DNA of 64,000 bases, from positions 1 through 64,000 of the forward strand of contig CAIOGO010000009.1 in assembly GCA_903857865.1 (NCBI GenBank), given 5' to 3'. The notes under the pieces were generated by a model. That model worked only from the letters and a program-made list of their open reading frames with translations, was not told the origin of the DNA and did not search any database. This stretch comes from an uncultured bacterium. Lineage in GTDB: Bacteria > Bipolaricaulota > Bipolaricaulia > UBA7950 > UBA9294. Position 1 is the stretch's first letter. Every line of letters begins with the position of its first letter. Of the stretch, positions 1 to 8,063 are shown one piece after another. A program made the position numbers and the translations under genes.

Positions 1-1
1 G

Positions 2-301
2 ATCGTCGAGCTCGCCTCCACGGAGCGACTGTTCGCGGAGCCGAAGCACCCCTACACAGAGGCCCTGGTGTCTGCCGTGCCCGTGCCCGAGCCGGACTAC
101 ACCGTGGAGCGCATCATCCTCGAGGGGGACGTGCCGAGCCCAGTGAACCCGCCGTCGGGCTGTCACTTCCATCCGCGGTGCCGCTACGCAGCCGACGTCT
201 GCAAGACCGACGCGCCGCTGTATCGCGACCTCGGTAGCGAGCACTTCGTCGCCTGTCACCGCGCCGACGAATTGAACCTCCAGCCGATTCGAGGGGCGTA
301 G
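2..301 (+). CDS. Peptide ABC transporter ATP-binding protein, C-terminal fragment (DppF/OppF type)
   Basis: Only the last 99 residues are present; the gene begins upstream of the window. The frame reads through the window edge without a start. The visible part is the end of an oligopeptide/dipeptide transporter ATPase: the HPYTEAL motif of the oligo_HPY region, then a cysteine-bearing tail with the typical [12 protein letters not shown] stretch and a final cysteine in VACH, the pattern that ends DppD/DppF proteins. The Walker and signature motifs lie outside the window. The family energises import of peptides or sometimes oligosaccharides together with DppB/DppC permeases. It may be the end of another transporter operon entering from the left. 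Confidence 0.85.
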   Translation: MVELASTERLFAEPKHPYTEALVSAVPVPEPDYTVERIILEGDVPSPVNPPSGCHFHPRCRYAADVCKTDAPLYRDLGSEHFVACHRADELNLQPIRGA

Positions 302-380
302 GCGCCGTACTCCCTCAACAGCTGGATAGGTCCCAAGATGCTCGGCGCGAGCCACAGCCCAAGAACGAGGACAGCACGCG

Positions 381-848
381 ATGGAACCTGCAAAGCCGAG
401 CACGCGGGAGGAGCAAGAAGGCTTCGTCGATGCGGCCCTGGAGCGCGGGGAAGCGCTGCGTAGGAGTGGCGAATATGACGAGGGGATCCGCATCCTCGTC
501 GATGCCCTCAGCCACCAGATCCATCGGGCGGCAATCTACTTCCGCCTCGGCAACCTCTACGTTGACAAGGGAGACCTCGAACGCGCGGAGGATGCCTACA
601 ACTGCGCCCTCGAGGTCGATCCCGATCACGCGAACGCGCTTCACAACCTCGCGGTTGTCTACAAGCGGCAGAAGCGAATTCACTTGTTCGTGAAGACGTA
701 CAAGGAGATCCAACGCAGGCCGCTCCGCCACTCTCTCGCCTCCACCCTGCGACAACGCGGGAGACCGCGCATTCGAAGCTACGGGTTCTGGCTCCTGGTC
801 GTTGTGGTTCTAGTTCTGGTCTCACTTCTGATCGTTCGTGGCCGCTAG
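381..848 (+). CDS. TPR protein with C-terminal membrane anchor
   Basis: This 155-residue protein is mostly tetratricopeptide repeats. Residues about 15-45 (GEALRRSGEYDEGIRILVDAL) and 50-85 (FRLGNLYVDKGDLERAEDAYNCALEVDPDHANALHNLAVVY) show the TPR consensus spacing, described here as two to three repeats. A basic segment (about 105-130) is followed by one hydrophobic helix near the C-terminus (FWLLVVVVLVLVSLLIV) and three final residues, as in tail-anchored proteins. TPR proteins mediate protein-protein contacts, so this one probably scaffolds a complex at the cytoplasmic face of the membrane. No partner can be named. A GAGGA stretch lies upstream of the ATG. Confidence 0.7.
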   Translation: MEPAKPSTREEQEGFVDAALERGEALRRSGEYDEGIRILVDALSHQIHRAAIYFRLGNLYVDKGDLERAEDAYNCALEVDPDHANALHNLAVVYKRQKRIHLFVKTYKEIQRRPLRHSLASTLRQRGRPRIRSYGFWLLVVVVLVLVSLLIVRGR

Positions 849-1073
849 ACCGGTCTGTAGTTCCGACAAAGGGCGATGTTCAGATCTTGTCTTGCGGTAT
901 GGGGTCCCGTATCGGGGTGTACGCCCTGGGCGACTGCATCCCAGCCGGGGAGTTGCGTTCGAGTGTCAGACCAACTCCCGGGGGCAGGCCAACCCCCTGG
1001 TTCTCCACTTCCGGGCCACAGAGAGACGCGTCCGAGTTGATCCAGCTGTCCTACCCTCATACGATGGCACGTC

Positions 1074-2108
1074 ATGGTCCGTTTCCCTAAGCCGCTTCTT
1101 GCCGGCGATCTCATCGCCGTCACGGCACCGTCCTCTGGCGTGTCACGCCCTGCGATTGCACGGCTGGAGGTGGTTCTCAGTAATGTTCGTTCACAGGGCT
1201 ACCGTGTCATCGAGGGCGAGTGCCTCCGCGGGCAGCACAAGGACGCTAGCGCTCCGCCCGCCCAGCGGGCCCATGAACTGATGCGCTTCCTCACCGATCC
1301 AGCCGTCTCGGCCATCATGCCGCCCTGGGGCGGAGAACTCGCAATCGAGTTGCTTGGCCTGATGGACTTCGAGGCACTGCGCTCCGTGTCGCCAAAGTGG
1401 CTTCTCGGGTACTCGGACCTTAGCACCCTGCAGGTACCGCTCACGATCATCTCCGGCTGGGCAACTGCGCACGGTCCCTGCCTGATGGACCTGGCGCCAA
1501 CTCAGACCGATCCGCTGACTACGTCGGTACTCAAGGTCCTGTCCGCGGACTTCTCACGTCCCGTCGCGCAGGACGCCTCCACTCGCTATCAGAAGGAATG
1601 GATGGACTTCGAGATGCACGCTGACGCTCCGCTGAATCTCACGGAACCCACATGCTGGAAGCGGCTTGACGGCTCTGCCGTGCCCGTCGATTTCCGTGGC
1701 CGCCTGATCGGCGGCTGTCTCGACACCATTGCGCCGCTGGCTGGCTCCCCCTACGGCGATATCCCCGGTTTCGTGCGCGAGTCCGGCAACGCCGGAGCGA
1801 TCCTCTATCTTGAGAATGCAGAGCTTAGCCCCACAGGTCTTGTCCGCACGCTGTGGGGTCTTCGGCTGAACGGTTGGTTCGAGGACCTGTCAGGCTTGAT
1901 GCTCGGCCGCAGTACTGGACCTTTGCCGGAGAAGGCTGGCAGTCTCACCTACGAGGAGGCCCTGTTGGCCGTTCTGGCCGACCTGCCGTACCCGGTCCTC
2001 TATGACGTAGATATCGGGCATATGCCGCCGCAGTTCACCTTGATCAATGGCGCTACGGCTCAGGTCACTCTCGAGGCCGGGCGAGGTCGCATCACTCAAG
2101 GGAGATGA
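1074..2108 (+). CDS. LD-carboxypeptidase family protein (peptidase S66, MccF-like)
   Basis: This 344-residue serine peptidase has the length expected of the S66 family. The N-terminus (LLAGDLIAVTAPSSGV) matches the usual opening, and PPWGGELAIELL is the conserved stretch before the nucleophile region. The nucleophile serine is in LLGYSDLSTL, followed by the AHGP motif. The glutamate of the Ser-Glu-His triad is likely in ILYLENAEL, and the histidine in DIGHMPPQFTL near the C-terminus. Family members either trim the D-Ala of murein tetrapeptides in the cytoplasm during cell-wall recycling or, as MccF, inactivate microcin C-type peptide-nucleotides. The sequence alone does not separate these. 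The upstream ribosome site is weak. Confidence 0.88.
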   Translation: MVRFPKPLLAGDLIAVTAPSSGVSRPAIARLEVVLSNVRSQGYRVIEGECLRGQHKDASAPPAQRAHELMRFLTDPAVSAIMPPWGGELAIELLGLMDFEALRSVSPKWLLGYSDLSTLQVPLTIISGWATAHGPCLMDLAPTQTDPLTTSVLKVLSADFSRPVAQDASTRYQKEWMDFEMHADAPLNLTEPTCWKRLDGSAVPVDFRGRLIGGCLDTIAPLAGSPYGDIPGFVRESGNAGAILYLENAELSPTGLVRTLWGLRLNGWFEDLSGLMLGRSTGPLPEKAGSLTYEEALLAVLADLPYPVLYDVDIGHMPPQFTLINGATAQVTLEAGRGRITQGR

Positions 2109-2127
2109 GGGAGTGACCTACGCCTCG

Positions 2128-2265
2128 ATGCTCTGCCGCGCATCCCACTTCAGTATCCGCCTCGTTCGGAAGCAGCTCGGCCACCGCTCTATACAGACGG
2201 CGCAGATCTACACCGACGTCCTGTCCGAGGATGCGGCGTTGGCTGTAGAGGAACTCCCGCAGTAG
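2128..2265 (+). pseudogene. Remnant of a tyrosine recombinase (phage-type integrase), C-terminal end only
   Basis: Directly after the LD-carboxypeptidase stop, an open frame encodes the characteristic end of a tyrosine recombinase: IRLVRKQLGHRSIQTAQIYT. It has the LGH box histidine, the nucleophile tyrosine and a short tail. The upstream catalytic Arg, Lys and HxxR elements are missing, and residues before SHFSIRL do not match the family. The rest of the gene is absent, so this is a decayed or rearranged fragment rather than a functional enzyme. It marks an old integration or deletion at the left border of the 2400-12354 operon. The 134 bases that follow hold no other feature I can support. 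Confidence 0.7.
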
Positions 2266-2399
2266 GTTGTTGACGGGTCGCGACGTCCACGATACAGTCA
2301 GGCTGTGGCGTTCCGGAGAGCGGCGGTCAGATCGTCTGGAACGTTCCCCCATTGCCGCGGTCCCGCTCTCTCGGAAGCTCCGAAGGAGCCGGGGGTTCG

Positions 2400-4106
2400 A
2401 TGATGAGGCGGCGAAGGCGCACGTTGTTGGCGGTGTCCTTGGCCCTTGCCGGTCTGATGGCAGGCCACGCGGCCTGCCGCGCGGCAACCACCTTTGAAGT
2501 GGTGGTGGGGCTCGGTGGCCATGTCGTACCGGGTCGCCTGGCCCCCATCCGTTTGACGTTCACCGGCCTTCCGGGCGACGCGGCTCGTCTTCGCGTCCTT
2601 CAGGACGTCGGGAATGCGTGGAGCGGAGAGACCACGATGTCCTTCGAGGTCCCGCTCATCTTGTCGGACGCCGGCGACTGCGAGGAGGTCCTGCCGTTCT
2701 ACGACGTCGCCCTTCCCCTCCGCATCGAGCTCCTCTCCGCGACCGGGCGGGTCCTGGCCCAGAAGGAGGTCGAACTCCGCTCCAAGAAGGAGGATGAGCC
2801 CTTCCCTGTCGGGGTTGGGGCCTTCTCTACCCCCTTCGCTGACCGGTCGGTCCTCCTCTCCCCCGCGGAGCTTCCGCGGGACTGGTCCGCGTACGCCGCC
2901 GCGGAGAGCGTCTGGATCGGCCGCACGCGCAACGGCCTCGATGCTGACCGGTGGGATGCCCTCGCGCGCTGGGTTCTCTCCGGGGGCACGCTCGTCGTCT
3001 TCACGGGCGGCGACTTCTTCCTCCTCGACGCGCCCCGGCTGCGTGACCTCTTGCCCATCGCGAATCCGATCCTGACGGAGCGCGAGGACGGAACGCGCGC
3101 CCTCACGGGCGACCTTCGCGGCGACGCAGCCGTCCTCCTGTCGAAGGACGGCGTTCCCTGGCTCATCGTCCGGCGCTACGGCGGAGGGAGCGTCCTCTTC
3201 GTGAGCACGGACGCCTTCAGTCTGGATCGCGAGGAGTTCGCGGAGATCCGAGGCCACGTCCCCCCCACGCGTGCCCTGTCGCTCGTGGAGGCGACCTCGG
3301 ACCTCCTTGATCGGCAGCCGATCGACCATCCTGACGCTTGGGCCGCTGCCCTCTTGGTGGGTCTTGCCGTCATCGCCCTGCTCTCCCTCGTCGCGCGGCG
3401 CGAGTGGCGGCCTTCGATGGGGCGGGCGCTGCTCGGCGTCTTCGGCTTTCTTGCCCTCTCATCTTGGCTGTATACAAACCCGCCGCGTGTCGTGAGCGAC
3501 ATGTATCAGACAGATACGAGACTATCGGTCTATAGCTCACTCGGCATATCTGTGTCGTGTTCTGCCCTATTCTCGTCGTCACGGCAGCCGGCGGAAGCAG
3601 AAGTGAGGCTGGACAGCGCTCCCTTCGAGTTCCTTCCGCGCGGCTTCGAGTCTGGATCCTACGGCCTCTCTTACAACGAAGGGACGGCGCGGATCGAACT
3701 CGCGCTCGGTGAACGGCGTCTCCTCGCCGCACACGGGACCGCGCCCGCGAGCCTTCAGGCACGGCTTACCGGCGATGAGGAGGCTCGCCTGACGAGCCGT
3801 CTTCCCCGCCGGATTCCCGACGCTCTCCTCCTGATCGACGGCGAGGCCTTCCTTCTGCCGGCCCTCGAGCCGTGCGAGGAGGCCACGGTCTACTTCGGGA
3901 GTCCTCTTCCTTCGGGTATGGTTCACTTGGGAGTCGAAGGCGGCCCGCTCGACCGTCTCCTCGCCGCTGCGGCGCGCATCCTCCCGCTCGATCGGGGGGC
4001 CTGGCTGGTCGCAGGAGAGGTCACGGAGGAGAGGCGGGCAGGAGACGGGGCACGGACGAAAGTGAGAGATGTGAGCCTCTATGTCGTGGAGGTGGAGCGT
4101 GACTAG
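2400..4106 (+). CDS. Secreted/membrane protein of MoxR-VWA operon, unknown function
   Basis: First gene of the operon, 568 residues. The ATG at 2400 is chosen because AAGGAG lies about 11 bases upstream and the N-terminus is then a good signal peptide (MMRRRRRTLLAVSLALAGLMAGHAA, split here as a basic head plus a hydrophobic core). The mature part is a beta-rich region, then a domain with GGTLVVFTGGDFFLLD resembling the alpha/beta amidotransferase-like domains of Bat-type proteins. Two hydrophobic helices lie near residues 317-338 and 345-365, and a final domain of about 200 residues follows. I do not recognise a named family. Around 3460-3600 the codon use turns AT-richer (ATA, CTA, AGA) than the rest of the gene. 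Confidence 0.75.
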   Translation: MMRRRRRTLLAVSLALAGLMAGHAACRAATTFEVVVGLGGHVVPGRLAPIRLTFTGLPGDAARLRVLQDVGNAWSGETTMSFEVPLILSDAGDCEEVLPFYDVALPLRIELLSATGRVLAQKEVELRSKKEDEPFPVGVGAFSTPFADRSVLLSPAELPRDWSAYAAAESVWIGRTRNGLDADRWDALARWVLSGGTLVVFTGGDFFLLDAPRLRDLLPIANPILTEREDGTRALTGDLRGDAAVLLSKDGVPWLIVRRYGGGSVLFVSTDAFSLDREEFAEIRGHVPPTRALSLVEATSDLLDRQPIDHPDAWAAALLVGLAVIALLSLVARREWRPSMGRALLGVFGFLALSSWLYTNPPRVVSDMYQTDTRLSVYSSLGISVSCSALFSSSRQPAEAEVRLDSAPFEFLPRGFESGSYGLSYNEGTARIELALGERRLLAAHGTAPASLQARLTGDEEARLTSRLPRRIPDALLLIDGEAFLLPALEPCEEATVYFGSPLPSGMVHLGVEGGPLDRLLAAAARILPLDRGAWLVAGEVTEERRAGDGARTKVRDVSLYVVEVERD

Positions 4107-4740
4107 AGCGTACGTTCTGATCGATCGCGAGAGCTGGCGTCCCTTCTTCAATCTTGTCTTTTTCTGCGGGGTCGCGCTCGTCCTCTCCATCCCGGGCGCC
4201 CGCGTCGTGCGGGACCTCGCGTCCGCATCGTTTCTCTCCCGCTCTCCAACCTTCTTCTACGCGTACGCCCTGTTCATGGGCCTCCTTGGGCTTGGACTCG
4301 GCGCTACGAGCGCCGAGCGCGGGGAGCACGGAGCGCGGATGCTCTTCTGGCTCGCTTCGCGCGTCCTCTTGGGACAGCTCTTCTGCCTTCCCTACCTCGT
4401 CTTTTCGCGCGCCCTCTTCCCCGGCCGCGAAGGAGCCCTCGCCCTCATCTTCCTCTTTACGACGCTCGTCTCGCTCCTCTGCGCCGTGCTCAGCCGGCTC
4501 GTCGAGCAGCCACTGCGCTGGGGATCCTCTACCGGCTTCGTCGCGAAGTACGTCTTCTTCCTGTGCTACAATGCCATCCCGCTCGTGGGGACCCCGCTCT
4601 TCTCGCCGCTCGGGGCCGTCCGGCTCCTTCTCGAGGGCGTGACTCCCCTCCAGGCGCTCCTCGCATTCGCCGTCCCCGCCGCTCTCCTGGCGGGCCTCTC
4701 CTCGCTTGCGGTCCGGCTCGGAAGTGAGGCCCGTGTTTAG
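4099..4740 (+). CDS. Multi-pass membrane protein of MoxR-VWA operon, unknown
   Basis: This 213-residue hydrophobic protein has about six predicted membrane helices (for example NLVFFCGVALVLSI and ALALIFLFTTLVSLLCAVLS) and no obvious catalytic motif. The GTG at 4099 is preferred over the ATG at 4081: it overlaps the preceding stop by 8 bases, has a GGAGG just upstream, and gives the start MTRAYVLIDRESWRPFF. It lies between the first secreted protein and a coil-rich protein and is clearly co-transcribed. By position it could anchor or assemble the MoxR/DUF58/VWA complex, but that is inference only. Confidence 0.7.
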   Translation: MTRAYVLIDRESWRPFFNLVFFCGVALVLSIPGARVVRDLASASFLSRSPTFFYAYALFMGLLGLGLGATSAERGEHGARMLFWLASRVLLGQLFCLPYLVFSRALFPGREGALALIFLFTTLVSLLCAVLSRLVEQPLRWGSSTGFVAKYVFFLCYNAIPLVGTPLFSPLGAVRLLLEGVTPLQALLAFAVPAALLAGLSSLAVRLGSEARV

Positions 4741-6205
4741 CCTGAGCCGGCTAGAGAGGGACATCGCGCGACGGTCCAGGGCCTTACACGGACTCCGGGG
4801 AGCGGGGATCGCGTTCGCGGCGGCCGTCGGGGTCGTCCTTGCCGCGTCCGTCGCGGAACGCTTCGGGGCCTTCGCTCCTCGCCTCGACCTCTCCCTAGGA
4901 GCGCTCCTCTTCGTCGGGCTTGCCGCCCTCGCCGGGCACTTTGTCGGGCGCGCCCGGAGGCCGAGCATCCCCCGCCTCCTCCTCTCGATCGATCTCGCGC
5001 TCGCGACAGGGGAGCGCCTCTCTTCCCTGCACGAGCTCCGCTCGCGCGGCACCGCTCTTCCTCTTCAGAAGCGGATCGAGGAGAGGCTTGCCCAAGCCCC
5101 GCCCGCCTGGCGCCGTGTCCTGCGCATCCGCCGGACGGAGGTCCTCCCTTGGGTGGCCGGGGGCGCTGCCCTGGCGCTTGCCATTTTCCTCGCTGTCACC
5201 ATTGCCCCCCCTGTCCCCGCTACGGCCGCGGACCCAGGCGAGCGGTCTCGAACCTCGAGCAAGGGCACGGCAGTCGGTCCCTCCGGTTCCGGCGAGGCCG
5301 AGAGTGACGGCATCGCGGCCCGCCGGCTCGACCCCGGCCAGGGTGAGCCCGCTCTACCCCTCGTCGATACGCTCGCCGAGATCCTGCCTGCGCCCCCCTC
5401 TCGGGGCCTCCTGGGTGCTCTGACGGACGAGGAGGTCGCGCAGGGAAGCGAACCCGCTCGGGACCCCCGCGAGGCGCTCTCCGAGCTTCTCTCGCAACTC
5501 ATGAGCCGGGCCCAGATCGACCCCCGACAGAGCTTCGCCCTGACCGAGCAGGAGAAGACAGCCCTCCGAGATCTCCTGCAGGACCTGCCGGGCTCGGGCC
5601 TCCGCCAGTCCCTTTCGTCGCTCCTGAGCGGAGAGACCGGGGACGCCTTGAAGGACCAGATCGCGGAGTCGAAACGGCTCCTCGACAGTCTGAACCAGAG
5701 CGCAGAGGGAGAGGGGAACGCGCAGGTCGACAGGGCACCCGAGGACCAGAAGGCCGACGTAAGTGAGGACGGAAGCGGGTCGATCGGCTGGGTCCCCCCG
5801 GCGACGTCGTCCGAAGGAAACACCGGGAGCACCGAGGGGGGCGAGCAGCAGTCGGGAACGAAGCTCGAGGGACCGGGAACGGAGGACGAACTCGCTCCTC
5901 CCCTCAACGAAGAGGGGGGCACGGCCGCTGGGCGCGCAGGTCCGGGCGAGGGATCCGCTCCTCCTCCCGGCGCTGGGTTCGTCCCAGAGGATCTTCTGGG
6001 GAGCCTTGGCGCCGGTGGAGACATGCGCCGCTTCTTCACAAAGGGAATCCCGTTCGAGCCGCCGGCCGAGGAGCGTGGGCCTGCTGCCGTCCTCTCCCTC
6101 GACTACGAGACCCTGCGGGCTCTGCTCGAGGCGCGCACCCTCGCGCCCGGTGTCCAGGCCCTCGTCCGCACCTACTTCGAGAAGATCACGCAAGGAGGAC
6201 CATGA
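4733..6205 (+). CDS. Membrane-anchored Ser/Gly/Glu-rich protein of MoxR-VWA operon, unknown
   Basis: About 490 residues. The start is uncertain: GTG at 4733 overlaps the previous stop by 8 bases, as at the preceding junction; GTG 4724 and TTG 4706 are alternatives. Two N-terminal hydrophobic helices (about 25-45 and 55-75) and a third near 145-165 are followed by a long polar region. That region has a helical stretch (REALSELLSQLMSRAQI to KDQIAESKRLLDSL), a low-complexity Gly/Glu/Pro/Ser linker (about 330-420) and a short conserved-looking end (FFTKGIPFEPPAEERGP onward). This resembles the large disordered membrane proteins sometimes encoded beside MoxR-DUF58 pairs, but I cannot assign a family. 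Confidence 0.7.
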   Translation: MFSLSRLERDIARRSRALHGLRGAGIAFAAAVGVVLAASVAERFGAFAPRLDLSLGALLFVGLAALAGHFVGRARRPSIPRLLLSIDLALATGERLSSLHELRSRGTALPLQKRIEERLAQAPPAWRRVLRIRRTEVLPWVAGGAALALAIFLAVTIAPPVPATAADPGERSRTSSKGTAVGPSGSGEAESDGIAARRLDPGQGEPALPLVDTLAEILPAPPSRGLLGALTDEEVAQGSEPARDPREALSELLSQLMSRAQIDPRQSFALTEQEKTALRDLLQDLPGSGLRQSLSSLLSGETGDALKDQIAESKRLLDSLNQSAEGEGNAQVDRAPEDQKADVSEDGSGSIGWVPPATSSEGNTGSTEGGEQQSGTKLEGPGTEDELAPPLNEEGGTAAGRAGPGEGSAPPPGAGFVPEDLLGSLGAGGDMRRFFTKGIPFEPPAEERGPAAVLSLDYETLRALLEARTLAPGVQALVRTYFEKITQGGP

Positions 6206-7185
6206 TCACTGAGAGAGACCTGGATCAAGCTCACGCTCTGCTCGGACGCCTTCGCGGGGCGATCGACGAGGTCATCGTCGGTCAGAAAGCCGTTGTGGAT
6301 GCGACCCTCATCACGCTCCTCTGCCGCGGCAACCTCCTCCTGGAAGGCGTCCCTGGCCTGGGGAAGACCCTCCTCGTCCGCGCCCTGGCAAGCGCCCTGG
6401 GGCTCCGCTTCTCGCGGATCCAGTTCACTCCGGACCTCATGCCGGCCGACATCCTGGGGACGAACATCCTTTCCGAAGACGGCGGGCGACGGCAATTCAC
6501 GTACTCCCCTGGCCCGATCTTCGCCAATGTGGTCCTCGCCGACGAGGTGAACCGCGCCACTCCCAAGACGCAGTCGGCTTTGCTCGAGGCGATGGAGGAG
6601 CGGACGGTCACGGTCGGCAAGGCCACGTACCCCCTCGAGGCCCCGTTCATCGTCCTCGCCACGCAGAACCCGATCGAGATGGAGGGAACGTACCCCCTTC
6701 CCGAGGCGCAGGTCGACCGGTTTCTCTTCAAGGTGTCTGTCGGCTATCCCTCCCTGGAGGACCTCACCGCAATCACCGAGCGGAACACTGAGTGCGCCGG
6801 GCTTTCCCTTCCGAAGCCCGTCGCAACGGCCGAGGAGGTCCTCTCCGCTCAGGCGGTCGTGCGCGAGATCCCGATCGCCAAGCCCCTCCGGCAGTACGTC
6901 TCTCGGCTGGTCCTCGCGACCCATCCCGAGAGCGACCACGCCCCGAAGGACGTCAAGTCGTTCGTCGAGTACGGGGCGAGCCCCCGCGCGGCGATTGCGA
7001 TCATTCTGGGCGCCAAGGCGCACGCCCTCCTCGCCGAGGAGCCGAATGTGCGCAAAGTGGACATCGAGGCGGTCTTCCGCCCGGCTCTGGTTCACCGCGT
7101 CATCCTGAACTTCAAGGGCGAGGCCGAGGGCGTGAGCGTGCCGACCCTCCTCGAACAAGTGTGGAAGGGGACGCCGGTCCTGTGA
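6202..7185 (+). CDS. moxR: MoxR-family AAA+ ATPase
   Basis: This 327-residue AAA+ ATPase has the usual length of its family. Walker A is GVPGLGKT (residues 49-56), Walker B plus sensor region is VVLADEVNRATPKTQSALLE, and ATQNPIEMEGTYPLPEAQVD is the conserved sensor-1/arginine-finger stretch of MoxR proteins. These are chaperone-like ATPases that, with VWA proteins, insert metal cofactors or mature or regulate enzymes and envelope systems. The ATG overlaps the previous stop by 4 bases (ATGA) and the gene is followed by a DUF58 gene at a TGATG junction. This is the standard MoxR-DUF58-VWA order, so its direct partners are the next three products. Confidence 0.95.
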   Translation: MITERDLDQAHALLGRLRGAIDEVIVGQKAVVDATLITLLCRGNLLLEGVPGLGKTLLVRALASALGLRFSRIQFTPDLMPADILGTNILSEDGGRRQFTYSPGPIFANVVLADEVNRATPKTQSALLEAMEERTVTVGKATYPLEAPFIVLATQNPIEMEGTYPLPEAQVDRFLFKVSVGYPSLEDLTAITERNTECAGLSLPKPVATAEEVLSAQAVVREIPIAKPLRQYVSRLVLATHPESDHAPKDVKSFVEYGASPRAAIAIILGAKAHALLAEEPNVRKVDIEAVFRPALVHRVILNFKGEAEGVSVPTLLEQVWKGTPVL

Positions 7186-8063
7186 TGGAGCCAGTGATCG
7201 ACGAGACCTTCCTCGCCCGCCTCGCCAACCTCAAGGTGATCGTCAAGGGACGGCGGAAGGGGAGGCTCGCGGGCCTCCACCCCTCCCCGCGCGCCGGCGT
7301 GAGCGTGGAGTTCGCCGACTACCGCGACTACACGTCCGGCGACGACTTCCGCTACATCGACTGGAACATCTACGGGCGTCTGGATCGCGTCCTTGTCAAG
7401 TCGTTCGTGCACGAGGCGGACCTGCCGATCTATCTTCTGGTCGACCTCTCGGCCTCGATGCGCTTGGGGACTCCGTCCAAAGCGCGGTACGCCGCTCGCC
7501 TGGCCGCAGCCCTCGCCTACCTCGGGCTGCGCGGACTGGACCGGGTGGGCCTCTATCCGTTTACCGACCGCCTCCTCCCGATCGTCGCCCCGCGCCACGG
7601 AATGGGACAGATGACCCACGTCGTCCACGCGCTCGAACGGATGCCCTCCGCGGGCAAGACGTCGATCGATCGTGCGCTTACGGAGTTCGTCTCCAAGAGC
7701 CATGAAAGCGGCCTCGTCTTCCTCCTCTCCGATTTCCTCTCCGACGCCGGCTACGAGGAGGGTCTCTCGCGCCTCTTGCATCGGGGCGACGAAGTCGTGG
7801 TGATCCAGATCCTCGGTCCCGAGGAACTCCGGCCGACGATCGAGGGGAGCGTCCTCGTCACCGATGTTGAGACCGCCGGCAAGACCCCCATGGTCATCGG
7901 GCGCGGGACGCTCGCGCTCTACGAGCGTCGGCTTGGAGCCTATCTTGCGAAGCTTCGCGCGTACCTCTCCGATCACCGGGTTTCCTACGTCCTCGCCCCG
8001 ACCGACGTCCCCCTTGAGGTCTTGATCCACGAGCGGCTGCGCGCGGGAGGGATCCTCCAGTGA
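7185..8063 (+). CDS. DUF58 domain protein (VWA-like)
   Basis: 292 residues. The DUF58 signature is clear: DYRDYTSGDDFRYIDWNIY, then LLVDLSASM, which carries the DxSxS metal-site motif of a von Willebrand A fold. The ATG at 7185 shares its A with the TGA of moxR, so translation is coupled. No signal peptide or membrane helix is visible, so the protein acts in the cytoplasm, presumably held by the membrane proteins encoded on either side. Family members work with MoxR ATPases as adaptors. The function here is by association. Confidence 0.92.
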   Translation: MEPVIDETFLARLANLKVIVKGRRKGRLAGLHPSPRAGVSVEFADYRDYTSGDDFRYIDWNIYGRLDRVLVKSFVHEADLPIYLLVDLSASMRLGTPSKARYAARLAAALAYLGLRGLDRVGLYPFTDRLLPIVAPRHGMGQMTHVVHALERMPSAGKTSIDRALTEFVSKSHESGLVFLLSDFLSDAGYEEGLSRLLHRGDEVVVIQILGPEELRPTIEGSVLVTDVETAGKTPMVIGRGTLALYERRLGAYLAKLRAYLSDHRVSYVLAPTDVPLEVLIHERLRAGGILQ

